Assembly: GCA_036013505.1 (NCBI GenBank)
Contig: CP107851.1
Location: forward strand, 4,287,501-4,351,500
Origin: Streptomyces sp. NBC_00510
Lineage (GTDB): Bacteria; Actinomycetota; Actinomycetes; Streptomycetales; Streptomycetaceae
Direction: 5' to 3'
Length of the DNA: 64,000 nt
In this document: one piece after another, positions 16,945 through 26,549 of the stretch
Numbering within the stretch: position 1 is the first letter of the stretch
Layout: each line of letters opens with the position of its first letter
Program-made: the position numbers and the translations under genes
The notes under the pieces: generated by a model
What the model was told of the DNA's origin: nothing
The model's database searches: none
The model's input: the letters and a program-made list of their open reading frames with translations, nothing else

Positions 16945-17868
16945 ATGAGCCGCACATCCACGGCGAGGGCCGCGAAGGCCATCAGGAAGCGAAGGCGTCC
17001 CCGGCCGGCCAAGGCCCTCGGGGCGGCGCAGGCCGGGAACGCCGCGAAGGACCCGCAGGCCGCGCAGGCGGCCGCTGCGGGGGAATCGGGCGCGCCCGCG
17101 GAACGGGTGGAGCCGACGGGGGCCGAGGGGCCCGGCGGGCAGCCCGCCCCGGAGCCGGAGCCGGAGGTCGAGGCCGCGGCTGAGGCGGAGGACCCGGCGA
17201 TCGAGGCCGTACGGATCGCCGAGGCCGCCCAGGCGGCCTTCGACGGGCTGTACACCCGCAACGCGCCCGCCCTGCTCCGCCAGGTCGAACTGCTCACCGG
17301 CAACATGCGGCTGGCCCGGCACGCCGTGCACCGCGCCTTCGACCTGGCCTGGCAGCGGTGGCCCGAGGTCGCCGTCGACCCCGACCCGGCGGGGTGGATC
17401 CGTGCGGAGGCGCACCACCACGCCCTCGCGCCCTGGCAGCAGACGCTGCCCTGGTACCGCACCCCGCCACGGGAGCGCAGCCCGTTCCAGCGGCTGCCGC
17501 GCGGCACCCGGCACGCCGTACTGCTCCACGACGGCCTGGGGCTGAGCCTGCGGCGCACGGCGGCGGAGAGCATGGCCACCACCTCCATGACCAGGCGGCG
17601 CATCGTCCGGGGGCGCGAGGCCCTGGGCGAGGGGGCGCCGGCCCGGCTGGGCGACCTGCTGGACGAGCAGCCGCAGCCGGAGTTCCCGGCGGCCATGGTG
17701 CGCGAACTGAGCGAGCAGTGGCTGCGCATCCGCACGGTGGGTGCCGTGGTGGCGACGGTGGTGATCGCGCTGGCGACGGCGGTCGGGCTGGTCTTCGGAC
17801 CGCTCAGCGACCGCGTCGCGGCCGACCACGACCCGGTCGGGCAGCGCACCTCCGCCCCCGCGCGCTGA
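16945..17868 (+). CDS. Sigma-70-like protein with C-terminal membrane anchor
   Basis: This 307-residue protein has a basic start, an Ala/Glu/Pro-rich linker, and then a region resembling ECF sigma region 2 (about 98-160: FDGLYTRNAPALLRQVELL, then HAVHRAFDLAWQRW). A region 4-like helical segment follows (LPRGTRHAVLLHDGLGLSL). It ends with a membrane helix at about 268-290 (TVGAVVATVVIALATAVGLV). Sequence conservation of promoter-binding positions looks poor, so it may be a degenerate sigma or regulator held at the membrane. Start uncertain: GTG at 16933 is an alternative; neither has a clear ribosome site. Confidence 0.65.
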   Translation: MSRTSTARAAKAIRKRRRPRPAKALGAAQAGNAAKDPQAAQAAAAGESGAPAERVEPTGAEGPGGQPAPEPEPEVEAAAEAEDPAIEAVRIAEAAQAAFDGLYTRNAPALLRQVELLTGNMRLARHAVHRAFDLAWQRWPEVAVDPDPAGWIRAEAHHHALAPWQQTLPWYRTPPRERSPFQRLPRGTRHAVLLHDGLGLSLRRTAAESMATTSMTRRRIVRGREALGEGAPARLGDLLDEQPQPEFPAAMVRELSEQWLRIRTVGAVVATVVIALATAVGLVFGPLSDRVAADHDPVGQRTSAPAR

Positions 17869-17880
17869 GCACGCCCGCAC

Positions 17881-17928
17881 GCACGCACACGGGCCCGCCC
17901 CCCGGAGGGAGCGGGCCCGTGTGCGTGC
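17881..17928. terminator. Bidirectional terminator between sigma-like gene and sucD
   Basis: A perfect 18-bp stem (17881-17898 with 17911-17928) with a 12-nt loop lies between convergent genes. Confidence 0.88.
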
Positions 17929-17947
17929 CTGCGTACGGAGGCGAGGA

Positions 17948-18832
17948 TCAGCCCTGCAGGATGGCGCGCGCGAGGCGGGCCGTCTCCGACGGGGTCTTGC
18001 CGACCTTGACGCCGGCGGCCTCGAGGGCCTCCTTCTTCGCCTGGGCGGTGCCGGAGGAGCCGGAGACGATGGCGCCGGCGTGGCCCATGGTCTTGCCCTC
18101 GGGCGCGGTGAAGCCCGCGACGTAGCCGACGACCGGCTTGGTGACGTGCTCGGCGATGAAGGCCGCGGCACGCTCCTCGGCGTCGCCGCCGATCTCGCCG
18201 ATCATGACGATCAGGTCGGTCTCGGGGTCGTCCTGGAACGCCTTCAGCGCGTCGATGTGGGTGGTGCCGATGATCGGGTCACCGCCGATGCCGACCGCCG
18301 AGGAGAAGCCGATGTCGCTGAGCTCGTACATCATCTGGTAGGTCAGCGTGCCCGACTTCGACACCAGGCCGATGCGGCCGGAGGTGGTGATGTCGGCCGG
18401 GATGATGCCCGCGTTGGACTGGCCGGGGGTGATCAGGCCGGGGCAGTTGGGACCGATGATCCGGGTCTTGTTGCCCTTGCTGCCCGCGTACGCCCAGAAG
18501 GCGGCGGTGTCGTGGACCGCGATGCCCTCGGTGATCACGACCGCGAGGCCGATACCGGCGTCGATGGCCTCGATGACCGCGTCCTTGGCGAACTTCGGCG
18601 GGACGAAGATGACGGTGACGTCGGCACCGGTCTTCTCCATGGCCTCGGCTACGGAGCCGAAGACCGGCACATCGGTGCCGTCGAAGTCCACGCTGGTGCC
18701 GGCCTTGCGCGGGTTCACGCCGCCGACGATGTTGGTGCCCGAGGCGAGCATGCGCCGGGTGTGCTTGGTGCCCTCGGAACCGGTCATCCCCTGGACGATG
18801 ACCTTGCTCTCCTTGGTCAGGAAGATAGCCAT
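17948..18832 (-). CDS. sucD: Succinyl-CoA synthetase alpha subunit
   Basis: This 294-residue alpha subunit of the TCA-cycle enzyme makes succinate and ATP or GTP from succinyl-CoA. The N-terminal CoA-binding domain contains VIVQGMTGSEGTKHTRRML; the ligase domain carries the phospho-histidine in GKTMGHAGAIVSGSSGTAQ. IGPNCPGLITPGQ is the family signature. The gene starts 18 nt after the sucC stop, so both are cotranscribed. Confidence 0.97.
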   Translation of the reverse strand: MAIFLTKESKVIVQGMTGSEGTKHTRRMLASGTNIVGGVNPRKAGTSVDFDGTDVPVFGSVAEAMEKTGADVTVIFVPPKFAKDAVIEAIDAGIGLAVVITEGIAVHDTAAFWAYAGSKGNKTRIIGPNCPGLITPGQSNAGIIPADITTSGRIGLVSKSGTLTYQMMYELSDIGFSSAVGIGGDPIIGTTHIDALKAFQDDPETDLIVMIGEIGGDAEERAAAFIAEHVTKPVVGYVAGFTAPEGKTMGHAGAIVSGSSGTAQAKKEALEAAGVKVGKTPSETARLARAILQG

Positions 18833-18850
18833 GATGTGGTGACCTGTCCC

Positions 18851-20026
18851 TTACTTCGCAGCCAGCTCGGCGGCGCGCTCCGCGGCGCCGTCCATGGTGT
18901 CGACCTGCTCGACCAGCGGGTGGTTGGCGTCGGTCAGGATCTGCCGACCGAGCTCCGCGTTGTTGCCGTCCAGGCGGACGACGAGCGGCTTGGTGACCTC
19001 TTCGCCCTTGGACTTCAGCAGCTCCAGGGCCTGGACGATGCCGTTGGCGACCGCGTCGCAGGCGGTGATGCCGCCGAAGACGTTGACGAAGACGGACTTG
19101 ACGTCCGGGTCGCCCAGGATGATCTCGAGGCCGTTGGCCATGACCTCGGCGGAGGCGCCACCGCCGATGTCGAGGAAGTTGGCGGGCTTGACGTTGCCGT
19201 GGCCCTCGCCGGCGTAGGCGACGACGTCCAGGGTGCTCATGACGAGACCCGCGCCGTTGCCGATGATGCCGACCTCGCCCTCGAGCTTGACGTAGTTGAG
19301 GCCCTTGGCCTTGGCCGCGGCCTCCAGCGGGTTGGCGGCGGCGTGGTCGACCAGCGCCTCGTGCTCCGGCTGGCGGAAGTCGGCGTTCTCGTCCAGCGAG
19401 ACCTTGCCGTCGAGCGCGATGACGCGGCCGTCGGCGACCTTGGCGAGCGGGTTGACCTCGACGAGGAGCGCGTCCTCGGAGATGAAGGTCTTCCACAGGG
19501 TCTGCAGGATCTCGGTGACCTGGTCGGCGACGTCGGCCGGGAACGCGGCCGCCTCGACGATCTCGCGGGCCTTCTGCGGGGTCACGCCCTCGATGGCGTC
19601 CACCGGGATCTGGGCGACGGCCGTCGGGTTGGTCGCCGCCACCTCCTCGATCTCCATGCCGCCCTCGACGGACGCGATCGCCAGGAAGGTCCGGTTGGCG
19701 CGGTCGAGGAGGAAGGAGACGTAGTACTCGGAGGCGATCTCCGGGGCCAGCTCGGCCAGCATCACCTTGTGGACCGTGTGGCCCTTGATGTCCATGCCGA
19801 GGATCTGGCCGGCCTTCGCCACCGCGTCCTCGGGGTCCGACGCCACCTTCACGCCGCCGGCCTTGCCACGGCCACCGGTCTTCACCTGTGCCTTGACGAC
19901 AGCCTTGCCACCGAGCCGCTCCGCGACCTCGCGCGCCGCCTCAGGCGTTTCGATGACTTCACCGGCCAGCACCGGTACACCGTGCTTGGCGAAGAGGTCC
20001 CTCGCCTGGTACTCGAACAGGTCCAC
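18851..20026 (-). CDS. sucC: Succinyl-CoA synthetase beta subunit
   Basis: This 391-residue beta subunit has an N-terminal ATP-grasp domain (DLFEYQARDLFAKHGVPVL; VKAQVKTGGRGKAGGVK; ALLVEVNPLAKVADG) and a C-terminal ligase domain (NGAGLVMSTLDVV; NFLDIGGGAS; VNVFGGITACDAVANG). The GTG at 20026 with AAGGACGG upstream gives the expected start MDLFEYQ; the longer open frame is leader DNA. It is the first gene of the sucC-sucD operon. Confidence 0.97.
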   Translation of the reverse strand: MDLFEYQARDLFAKHGVPVLAGEVIETPEAAREVAERLGGKAVVKAQVKTGGRGKAGGVKVASDPEDAVAKAGQILGMDIKGHTVHKVMLAELAPEIASEYYVSFLLDRANRTFLAIASVEGGMEIEEVAATNPTAVAQIPVDAIEGVTPQKAREIVEAAAFPADVADQVTEILQTLWKTFISEDALLVEVNPLAKVADGRVIALDGKVSLDENADFRQPEHEALVDHAAANPLEAAAKAKGLNYVKLEGEVGIIGNGAGLVMSTLDVVAYAGEGHGNVKPANFLDIGGGASAEVMANGLEIILGDPDVKSVFVNVFGGITACDAVANGIVQALELLKSKGEEVTKPLVVRLDGNNAELGRQILTDANHPLVEQVDTMDGAAERAAELAAK

Positions 20027-20369
20027 GCGCGTCCGTCCTTGGTTATCGCGGTTCGTTGTCTGCGTGCCGGGGCGGGTCGTCGCTGACGTCTTCGTAACGA
20101 ACCATACGAACGGCCGTACGGGGGGCGCACACGTCGGCCGAGCACGCGGCATGTCCGTCTCGCAGGTTATCGCCGCGCAGGCGGCACGGGTAAATCCGAG
20201 ATGGTGCGAGAGCGGTGAGAACGGTCACAGACCAGCCGTTCGGGGGGTTCCCGCGGCAACGGGGACGTGGGCGGGTCGCCCCGGCGGGGTCCGCCGGAAC
20301 GGGGTCCGCCGCGGCCGAGGTCCGCTCACCGAGGGTGACGAGGCCGCTCCCACCCGCCCGGTCCCTGCG
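20027..20369 (-). promoter_or_regulatory. 343-bp non-coding region upstream of sucC with possible promoter
   Basis: No gene was recognised here. On the minus strand TTTACC (20189-20194) and TAACCT (20164-20169) are separated by 19 nt and could form a weak sigma-70-like promoter for sucCD. Nearer the gene, the palindrome TTCGTAACGAA (20091-20101) is followed by a further CGAAC-type sequence, giving several GTTCGT-like boxes that could bind a regulator. All of this is inference from pattern. Confidence 0.35.
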
Positions 20370-21557
20370 TCACCCTCCGGGGGCGGGCTCGGGCACGGGC
20401 AGCGGCCGCTTCTCGATGGCGGCCGCCATGACCTCGGGGAAGAGGTCCGGGGTGCAGGCGAACGCGGGCGCCCCCAGCGCCGCGAGCGCCGCCGCGTGTT
20501 CGCGGTCGTAGGAGGGCGCGCCCTCGTCCGAAAGCGCCAGCAGTGCCACGAACTGCACACCGGACGCCTTCATCTCCGCGACCCGCTTGAGCATCCCGTC
20601 GCGTATGCCGCCCTCGTACAGGTCGCTGATGAGGACGACGACGGTCTCGGCGGGCCGGCCGATGAGGGACTGGCAGTAGGCCAGCGCCCGGTTGATGTCG
20701 GTGCCGCCGCCGAGCTGGGTGCCGAACAGCACGTCGACGGGGTCGTCCAGATGCTCCGTCAGGTCGGCGACCGCCGTGTCGAAGACGACCAGCCGGGTGT
20801 CGATGCTGCGCATGGAGGCGAGCACGGCGCCGAAGACGGACGCGTAGACCACGGAGGCCGCCATCGAGCCCGACTGGTCGATGCAGAGCACGACGTCCTT
20901 CCGCACCGCCTGCCAGGCCCGGCCGTGGCCGATCAGCCGTTCGGGGACGACGGTGCCGTGTTCGGGCAGGTAGTGCCGGAGGTTGGCACGGATCGTGCGG
21001 TCCCAGTCGATGTCCCGGTGCCGGGGACGGTGGACCCGCGCCGAACGGTCCAGCGCGCCGGTGAGGGTGGCCCGGGTCCGGGTCGCCAGGCGCCGCTCCA
21101 GGTCCTCCACGACCTTGCGGACCACCGCCCGCGCCGTCTCCTTCGTCGTCCCGGGCATCACCTTGTTCAGCGAGAGCAGCGTGCCGGCCAGGTGGACGTC
21201 GGCCTCGACCGCCTCCAGCATCTCCGGTTCCAGCAGCAGCGCGGACAGCCCGAGCCGGTCGATGGCGTCGCGCTGCATCACCTGGACGACGCTGCTGGGG
21301 AAGTACCTGCGGATGTCCCCCAGCCAGCGCGCGACCTGGGGCGCCGAGCCGCCCAGCCCGGCGCTCCGCGCGGGCGGTGCCCCGCCCCCGCCGTGCGGGG
21401 CGGTGCCGTACAGCGCCTCCAGTGCCTGGTCCATCGCCGCGTCCCGGCCGGTGAGCCGCCGGCCCGTGCCGTCGGCGGGCCCTCCGCCGAGCACCATCCG
21501 CCAGCGCCGCAGCCGCTCGTCGGCGTCCGTGCCCGTGCCCGTGTCCGTGCCCGTCAT
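20370..21557 (-). CDS. von Willebrand factor A (VWA) domain protein
   Basis: This 395-residue protein has a C-terminal VWA domain (about 215-385) with an intact metal-ion site DxSxS in CIDQSGSM (Asp227, Ser229, Ser231) and later FGTQLGGGTDINRAL and VVVLISDLYEGG. The N-terminal half is helical and family-specific. The ATG at 21557 overlaps the upstream DUF5682 stop (ATGA). It is the third gene of a minus-strand operon with a MoxR-type ATPase and DUF5682. By analogy with MoxR-VWA pairs it probably works as a metal-dependent adaptor or chaperone partner. Confidence 0.88.
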   Translation of the reverse strand: MTGTDTGTGTDADERLRRWRMVLGGGPADGTGRRLTGRDAAMDQALEALYGTAPHGGGGAPPARSAGLGGSAPQVARWLGDIRRYFPSSVVQVMQRDAIDRLGLSALLLEPEMLEAVEADVHLAGTLLSLNKVMPGTTKETARAVVRKVVEDLERRLATRTRATLTGALDRSARVHRPRHRDIDWDRTIRANLRHYLPEHGTVVPERLIGHGRAWQAVRKDVVLCIDQSGSMAASVVYASVFGAVLASMRSIDTRLVVFDTAVADLTEHLDDPVDVLFGTQLGGGTDINRALAYCQSLIGRPAETVVVLISDLYEGGIRDGMLKRVAEMKASGVQFVALLALSDEGAPSYDREHAAALAALGAPAFACTPDLFPEVMAAAIEKRPLPVPEPAPGG

Positions 21558-23875
21558 GCGTCCCGACCCCCGTCCTCTCCGCCGGGCCCGAGCAGCAGCC
21601 GTACCGTGGACAGCGCCGCCTCCGCCCGCTCCTCGTCGAGCCCCGGGGCGAAGCCCGGCAGGCCCTCCCCCGCGGCCCCGCCGCCCGCTCCCCCGCCTCC
21701 CGGGCCGCGCCGCACCAGCTCCCCCACCGTGCGCCGCGCCCCCGGGTCGAAGCCGCCGAAGGTCCGCCGCAGCAGCGGCAGCACGTCGTCGAAGGCGGCC
21801 GCCGGCACCCCGGACAGCCAGCCGTCGACCAGCGTGAGCAGCCGCTCGTCGTGGACCAGCAGCATCCCGCCCCCGGCGAGGAAGCCCTCGACCCAGGCGG
21901 CCGCCTCCTGCGGCGCCGTGCCGGGCGACAGGGCGAGCCCCATCAGCCGGGCCACCTCCCCGGGCTCCAGGCGCGCGTCGTCGAGGAGCAGCCGTGCGGC
22001 GCTGCCCCGCAGCAGCCCCGGTACGCCGCGGTCGCGCACGGCCAGCCTCCGCAGCACGCCGGCCCAGCGGTCGCGCAGCGCGTCGTCGCCGAGCAGGACC
22101 AGGGCCCGCTGCACCTCCGTGACATGACCGCGCATCTCGGCGGCGCCGTCCGCGTCGAGCCCCGCGCACGCGGGCGGGAGCCCGACGCAGACGCGCTCCG
22201 CGAGCCCCTCGGCCACCTCGCGCAGCGCCCCCGCGTCCGTGCCCCGCACATCGCCGTAGCGGAGGGAGCGCACCAGCGCCGGCAGCGCCTGGGCGAGGTG
22301 CGCGACGTCCACGTCGAGCGCCGCGCGGTCGGCGAGCACCCGCATCACCGTCGGCAGGGCGTCCGCCAGCCCGGCGAGCAGGCAGCGTTCGGCGAGGCCC
22401 GTCACCTCGGCGAGCGCCCCCGCGCTCACCGCCTCGTCCTCGGCCCGGGCGGTGGCCGCGGACTCCACCGTGGTGCCCCACACCCCGGCCTCCGCGACCG
22501 CCACCGCGAGCTCCGGCTCCCAGCGCAGCCGCCAGCTCTCGCGGAAGGTGCCGGTGGCGGCCGTGCGCGACCGGCTCGGCTCGCCCCAGCCGATGCCGAG
22601 CATCCGCAGCCGGTGCAGCAGGCGGCTGCGTCCGGCGTCGGTGTCCTTGCGCAGGTCCAGGTCCACCTCCTTCTCCAGGGCCTCCGGCTTCATCCGCAGC
22701 CTGCGCTGCTCACGCGCCAGGTCGCGGGCGAGGGGCACCGCCGGCGCGCCCTCGGGGACCTCGCCCAGCACGTCCCCCACCACCAGCCGGTCCCGGATCA
22801 GCGCCAGCGGCACATCCGATCCTTCGCACATCACCGCCCGTACCGCGTCCGTGGTCTCGCCGAGCCCGGGCAGCGGACGGCCGCGCAGCGTCGCGAGGGT
22901 GCCGGCGAGCCGTACCGCCTCGATGACGTGCGCGGAGGAGACCGGGAGGTCCTCCTCGCGCAGCAGGCCGGCGACCTTGGTCATCCACCGGGCGACGGGC
23001 CGGTCGGGCGAGGTGAACAGATGGCGGTACCAGCCGGGGGAGTCGACGCCCGCCCCGTAGCCACTGGCCCGGGAGAGCCTGCGGTGCGTCCAGGGCACCC
23101 AGGTGACCTCGACCTTCGCCTTGGGCAGGCCCTTGATCAGGGCCCGGTCGGCGGTGACCCCGCCGCCCCCGGCGAGCGCGGGCACGTGCCAGGCCCCGCA
23201 CACCACGGCCACCCTCCCGTGCGCGCGGCGCGCCTCCCGTATCCGCAGCCGCATGTGGGCCTCGCGCACCGCGTCCTGCGGATGCCCCCCGTCGCCGTAG
23301 GTCTCGCGCAGCACGCCCATGGCCTCGGCGAGCGCCCCGAACGCGGCCAGCGGGTCGCCGTCCCCCTCCCCGTCCCTGCCGCGGTGCTCGACGGCGTCCT
23401 CCCACCACCGCTCCGGGTCGTCGTGGCCGGCCGTGCGCGCCAGCACGGCGAGCGGGTCGATGCGCGCGTCCGCCCCCTCCGCCTCCGCTTCTCCCCCGTC
23501 TCCTTCTCCTCCCTCCCCTTCTCCTCGCTCGTCGCGGAGCAGGAGCGAGTGCGCGGCGGGCAGGTCGATGAAGCGCACCGGCACCTCGCGTCCGGCCGCC
23601 CAGCGGATCGCCTCCCACTCGGGGGAGAACTCGGCGAAGGGCCAGAAGCCGGCCCGGGACGGCTCGTCGACGACGTGGGCGAGCAGCGCGACCGGCGGTC
23701 GCATCCCGGGATCGGCGGCGAGTGCCAGCACCGCGTCCGCCTCCGGCGGCCCCTCGACGAGCACGATCCCCGGCTGCAGCCGGTCGAGCGCGGCCCGCAC
23801 GCCGCGGGCCGACCCGGGGCCGTGGTGCCGCACCCCCAGCAGCGCCACCCCGTCCGCGGCGGTCACGGCGTTCAC
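21554..23875 (-). CDS. DUF5682 family protein
   Basis: This large 773-residue protein matches the DUF5682 family. Its N-terminus, LLGVRHHGPGSARGVRAAL followed by IVLVEGPPEADAVL, resembles the TraB/EreA-like fold that contains putative metal-dependent hydrolases; conserved His and Glu here and GAWHVPAL later could form an active site. The C-terminal half is helical and repeat-like. A Glu/Gly-rich insertion occurs near residue 120. It overlaps the ATPase gene upstream and the VWA gene downstream by 4 nt each. Enzyme activity is unproven. Confidence 0.82.
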   Translation of the reverse strand: MNAVTAADGVALLGVRHHGPGSARGVRAALDRLQPGIVLVEGPPEADAVLALAADPGMRPPVALLAHVVDEPSRAGFWPFAEFSPEWEAIRWAAGREVPVRFIDLPAAHSLLLRDERGEGEGGEGDGGEAEAEGADARIDPLAVLARTAGHDDPERWWEDAVEHRGRDGEGDGDPLAAFGALAEAMGVLRETYGDGGHPQDAVREAHMRLRIREARRAHGRVAVVCGAWHVPALAGGGGVTADRALIKGLPKAKVEVTWVPWTHRRLSRASGYGAGVDSPGWYRHLFTSPDRPVARWMTKVAGLLREEDLPVSSAHVIEAVRLAGTLATLRGRPLPGLGETTDAVRAVMCEGSDVPLALIRDRLVVGDVLGEVPEGAPAVPLARDLAREQRRLRMKPEALEKEVDLDLRKDTDAGRSRLLHRLRMLGIGWGEPSRSRTAATGTFRESWRLRWEPELAVAVAEAGVWGTTVESAATARAEDEAVSAGALAEVTGLAERCLLAGLADALPTVMRVLADRAALDVDVAHLAQALPALVRSLRYGDVRGTDAGALREVAEGLAERVCVGLPPACAGLDADGAAEMRGHVTEVQRALVLLGDDALRDRWAGVLRRLAVRDRGVPGLLRGSAARLLLDDARLEPGEVARLMGLALSPGTAPQEAAAWVEGFLAGGGMLLVHDERLLTLVDGWLSGVPAAAFDDVLPLLRRTFGGFDPGARRTVGELVRRGPGGGGAGGGAAGEGLPGFAPGLDEERAEAALSTVRLLLGPGGEDGGRDA

Positions 23876-24960
23876 GGGGTCACCTCCCGGCAGGCGCGGT
23901 AGAAGTCCTTCCAGCCCTCCCGCTCACGGACGACGGTCTCCAGGTACTCCTGCCAGACCACGCGGTCGGCGGCCGGGTCGCGGACCACCGCGCCGAGCAG
24001 CCCGGCGGCGACGTCCCCTGCGCGCAGCACGCCGTCGCCGAAGTGCGCGGCCAGGGCGAGCCCGTTGGTCACCACGGAGATCGCCTCGGCCGTGGAGAGC
24101 GTGCCGGAGGGGGACTTCACCTTCGTGCGCCCGTCGGCGGTGACCCCGCCGCGCAGTTCACGGAAGACGGTGACCACCCGCCGGATCTCGTCCGCGCCCT
24201 CCGGGGCGGCCGGCAGTTCCAGCGAGCGCCCGAGCTGGCCGACGCGGCGGCTGACGATGTCGACCTCCTCCTCCACGGTCGCGGGCAGCGGCAGCACGAC
24301 CGTGTTGAAGCGCCGGCGCAGCGCGCTGGACAGGTCGTTGACACCGCGGTCCCGGTCGTTGGCGGTCGCGATCAGGTTGAACCCGCGCACCGCCTGGGTC
24401 TCGGTGCCCAGCTCCGGTATCGGCAGCGTCTTCTCCGAGAGGATGGTGATGAGCGTGTCCTGGACGTCCGCGGGGACGCGGGTCAGCTCCTCCACGCGGG
24501 CGATGCGCCCCTCGGCCATCGCCCTCATGACCGGGCTCGGGACCAGGGCCTCCGGGCTCGGCCCGCCGGTGAGCAGCCGGGCGTAGTTCCACCCGTAGCG
24601 GATGGCCTCCTCCGGCGTGCCCGCGGTGCCCTGCACGAGCAGCGTGGAGTCACCGCTGACGGCGGCGGCGAGGTGTTCGGAGACCCAGGTCTTCGCGGTG
24701 CCCGGGACACCGAGCAGCAGCAGCGCCCGGTCGGTAGCGAGCGTGCTGACCGCGACCTCCACGATCCGCCGCGGACCCACGTACTTGGGGGTGACGACCG
24801 TGCCGTCGGGCAGCTCGCCGCCGAGCAGGTACGTGGCGACCGCCCACGGCGACAGGTTCCACCGGGCGGGGCGCGGCCGGTCGTCGGCCGCCGCGAGAGC
24901 CTTGAGCTCATGGGCGAACGCGTCTTCGGCGTGCGGCCGGAGTGCGGTGTCCACGGACAT
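23872..24960 (-). CDS. MoxR-type AAA+ ATPase
   Basis: This 362-residue AAA+ protein has Walker A GVPGTAKT (84-91), a Walker B-like segment GRIARVEELTRV, sensor 1 in FNLIATANDRDRG, and arginine-finger and sensor-2 candidates around SSALRRRFNTVVLPLP. These place it in the MoxR/RavA/CbbQ-like group, which usually remodels client proteins together with VWA partners. It is the first gene of the minus-strand operon and is divergent from the SWIM-protein gene across 165 bp, with both sets presumably driven from there. Confidence 0.9.
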   Translation of the reverse strand: MSVDTALRPHAEDAFAHELKALAAADDRPRPARWNLSPWAVATYLLGGELPDGTVVTPKYVGPRRIVEVAVSTLATDRALLLLGVPGTAKTWVSEHLAAAVSGDSTLLVQGTAGTPEEAIRYGWNYARLLTGGPSPEALVPSPVMRAMAEGRIARVEELTRVPADVQDTLITILSEKTLPIPELGTETQAVRGFNLIATANDRDRGVNDLSSALRRRFNTVVLPLPATVEEEVDIVSRRVGQLGRSLELPAAPEGADEIRRVVTVFRELRGGVTADGRTKVKSPSGTLSTAEAISVVTNGLALAAHFGDGVLRAGDVAAGLLGAVVRDPAADRVVWQEYLETVVREREGWKDFYRACREVTP

Positions 24961-25125
24961 GGTTCTCCCCTGTTCTCACGTGGAGCGGATGGCGCGGACG
25001 CCCCGTCAGCCCCCCGCGGGGCGTCCGCGTTCCCACCTTCGCGCACCCCACTGACAATCCCGTCCCCCCGTCAGGAACCCGCAGCTCAGGGCGGTTTGTC
25101 AGTGCCTGCCCGTAGCGTCGTGGCC

Positions 25126-26496
25126 ATGGACGGGATGGACGGACAGCGGGCGGAGCGGTGGACCGCCGACCAGGTCCTGGCACTCGCGCCCGACGCGTCG
25201 TCGCGCAAGGCCGGGACGGCGCTGGCGACGGCCGCCCGCTGGTCCGGGACGGGGTCCTCGGGCACGGCGGTGTGGGGGTTGTGCGCGGGCAGCGGCGGCA
25301 CGCCGTACCAGGCGGTGGTCGACACGGCGGGGCCCGCCTTCAGGTGCGGCTGCCCCAGCCGCAAGTTCCCGTGCAAGCACGCGCTCGCGCTGCTCCTGCT
25401 GTGGGCGGGGGGCGAGGTCGGACCGGCCGCACACGGGGGCGGCCGGCCCGACTGGGTCACCGAGTGGCTGGACGCGCGCCGCGCGCGCGAGGAGCGGACG
25501 TCCCCGGGCGGGCGCGGCACGTCCGGCGGCGGTGACCCGGAGGCGGCGCGCAGACGGGCCGAGCGCCGGGCGGGGCGGGTGGCCGCCGGCGCCACGGAGC
25601 TGGAGCGACGGCTGGCGGATCTGCTGCGGGACGGCCTGGCGGGAGCGGACCGCGAGGGGTACCGGCGGTGGGACGAGACGGCGGCGCGCATGGTGGACGC
25701 CCAGGCCCCCGGGCTCGCCTCGCGGGTGCGCGAGCTGGGCGCGCTGGCGGGGTCGGGGGGCGACTGGCCGTCACGGCTGCTGGAGGAGACGGCGCTGCTG
25801 CATCTGCTGGCCCGGGGCTGTCTGCGGCAGGACGCGCTGCCCGCGCCGCTGGCGGCCACCGTCCGGTCCCGGGTCGGCTTCACGGTGGACTCGGCGGAGC
25901 TCCTGGCGGGACCGACGGTGCGGGACCGCTGGCTGGTCCTGGCACGGCACGACACCGCCGACGACCGTCTCACCACCCGCAGGACCTGGCTGCACGGCGA
26001 GGCCACCGCCCGTACCGCGCTGCTGCTGTCCTTCGGGGCCGCGGGCCGGGCGCCGGAGCCGGCACTGCCGGTCGGCCTCGGCCTCGACGCGGAGCTGGCC
26101 TTCCACCCGGGGGCCCGTCAGCTGCGGGCGGTGCTCGGGCCGCGGCACGACACGCCGCTGCCCGGCCGTGTGCCGCCGGGCGTGCCGGTCGCCGCGGCAC
26201 TCGGCGCCTACGGGGAGGCCCTGGCCGACGACCCGTGGCTGGACGCCTGGCCGGTCGTGCTCGCCGGCGTCGTGCCGATACCGGGCGGAACGGGCTGGCA
26301 GGTGGCGGACGGGGACGGGAGCGACGCCGTCCCGGTCACGGCGGGCGGCGCCGGTGCCGGAGCGGGTCTGTGGCGCCTCGCGGCGGTCTCCGGCGGCCAC
26401 CCGGTGACGGTGTTCGGCGAGCTCGGCCACCAGGGCTTCCGGCCGTTCACGGCCTGGGGCGGCGCGGGCGCGGAGCCGGTGCCGCTGACGGTGTGA
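25126..26496 (+). CDS. SWIM zinc-finger domain protein
   Basis: This 456-residue protein has a SWIM-type zinc finger near the N-terminus: Cys74, Cys76, Cys83 and His85 in FRCGCPSRKFPCKHALAL. The rest is a family-specific mixed region without an obvious enzyme motif. SWIM fingers bind DNA or proteins. The ATG at 25126 gives MDGMDGQRAERW; the far longer open frame upstream is antisense to the ATPase gene. It is followed after 53 nt by the DUF5691 gene and faces the MoxR/DUF5682/VWA operon, with which it appears to form one conserved block. Confidence 0.85.
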   Translation: MDGMDGQRAERWTADQVLALAPDASSRKAGTALATAARWSGTGSSGTAVWGLCAGSGGTPYQAVVDTAGPAFRCGCPSRKFPCKHALALLLLWAGGEVGPAAHGGGRPDWVTEWLDARRAREERTSPGGRGTSGGGDPEAARRRAERRAGRVAAGATELERRLADLLRDGLAGADREGYRRWDETAARMVDAQAPGLASRVRELGALAGSGGDWPSRLLEETALLHLLARGCLRQDALPAPLAATVRSRVGFTVDSAELLAGPTVRDRWLVLARHDTADDRLTTRRTWLHGEATARTALLLSFGAAGRAPEPALPVGLGLDAELAFHPGARQLRAVLGPRHDTPLPGRVPPGVPVAAALGAYGEALADDPWLDAWPVVLAGVVPIPGGTGWQVADGDGSDAVPVTAGGAGAGAGLWRLAAVSGGHPVTVFGELGHQGFRPFTAWGGAGAEPVPLTV

Positions 26497-26549
26497 TCCC
26501 GGCGGGCTCCCGCGGGCGGCCGCACGGAGGAGACGACGAAGGAGGACCG

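Noticed and set aside
23722..25125. Upstream extension of the SWIM protein
   Set aside because: It is antisense to the MoxR and DUF5682 genes; the domain starts properly after 25126.
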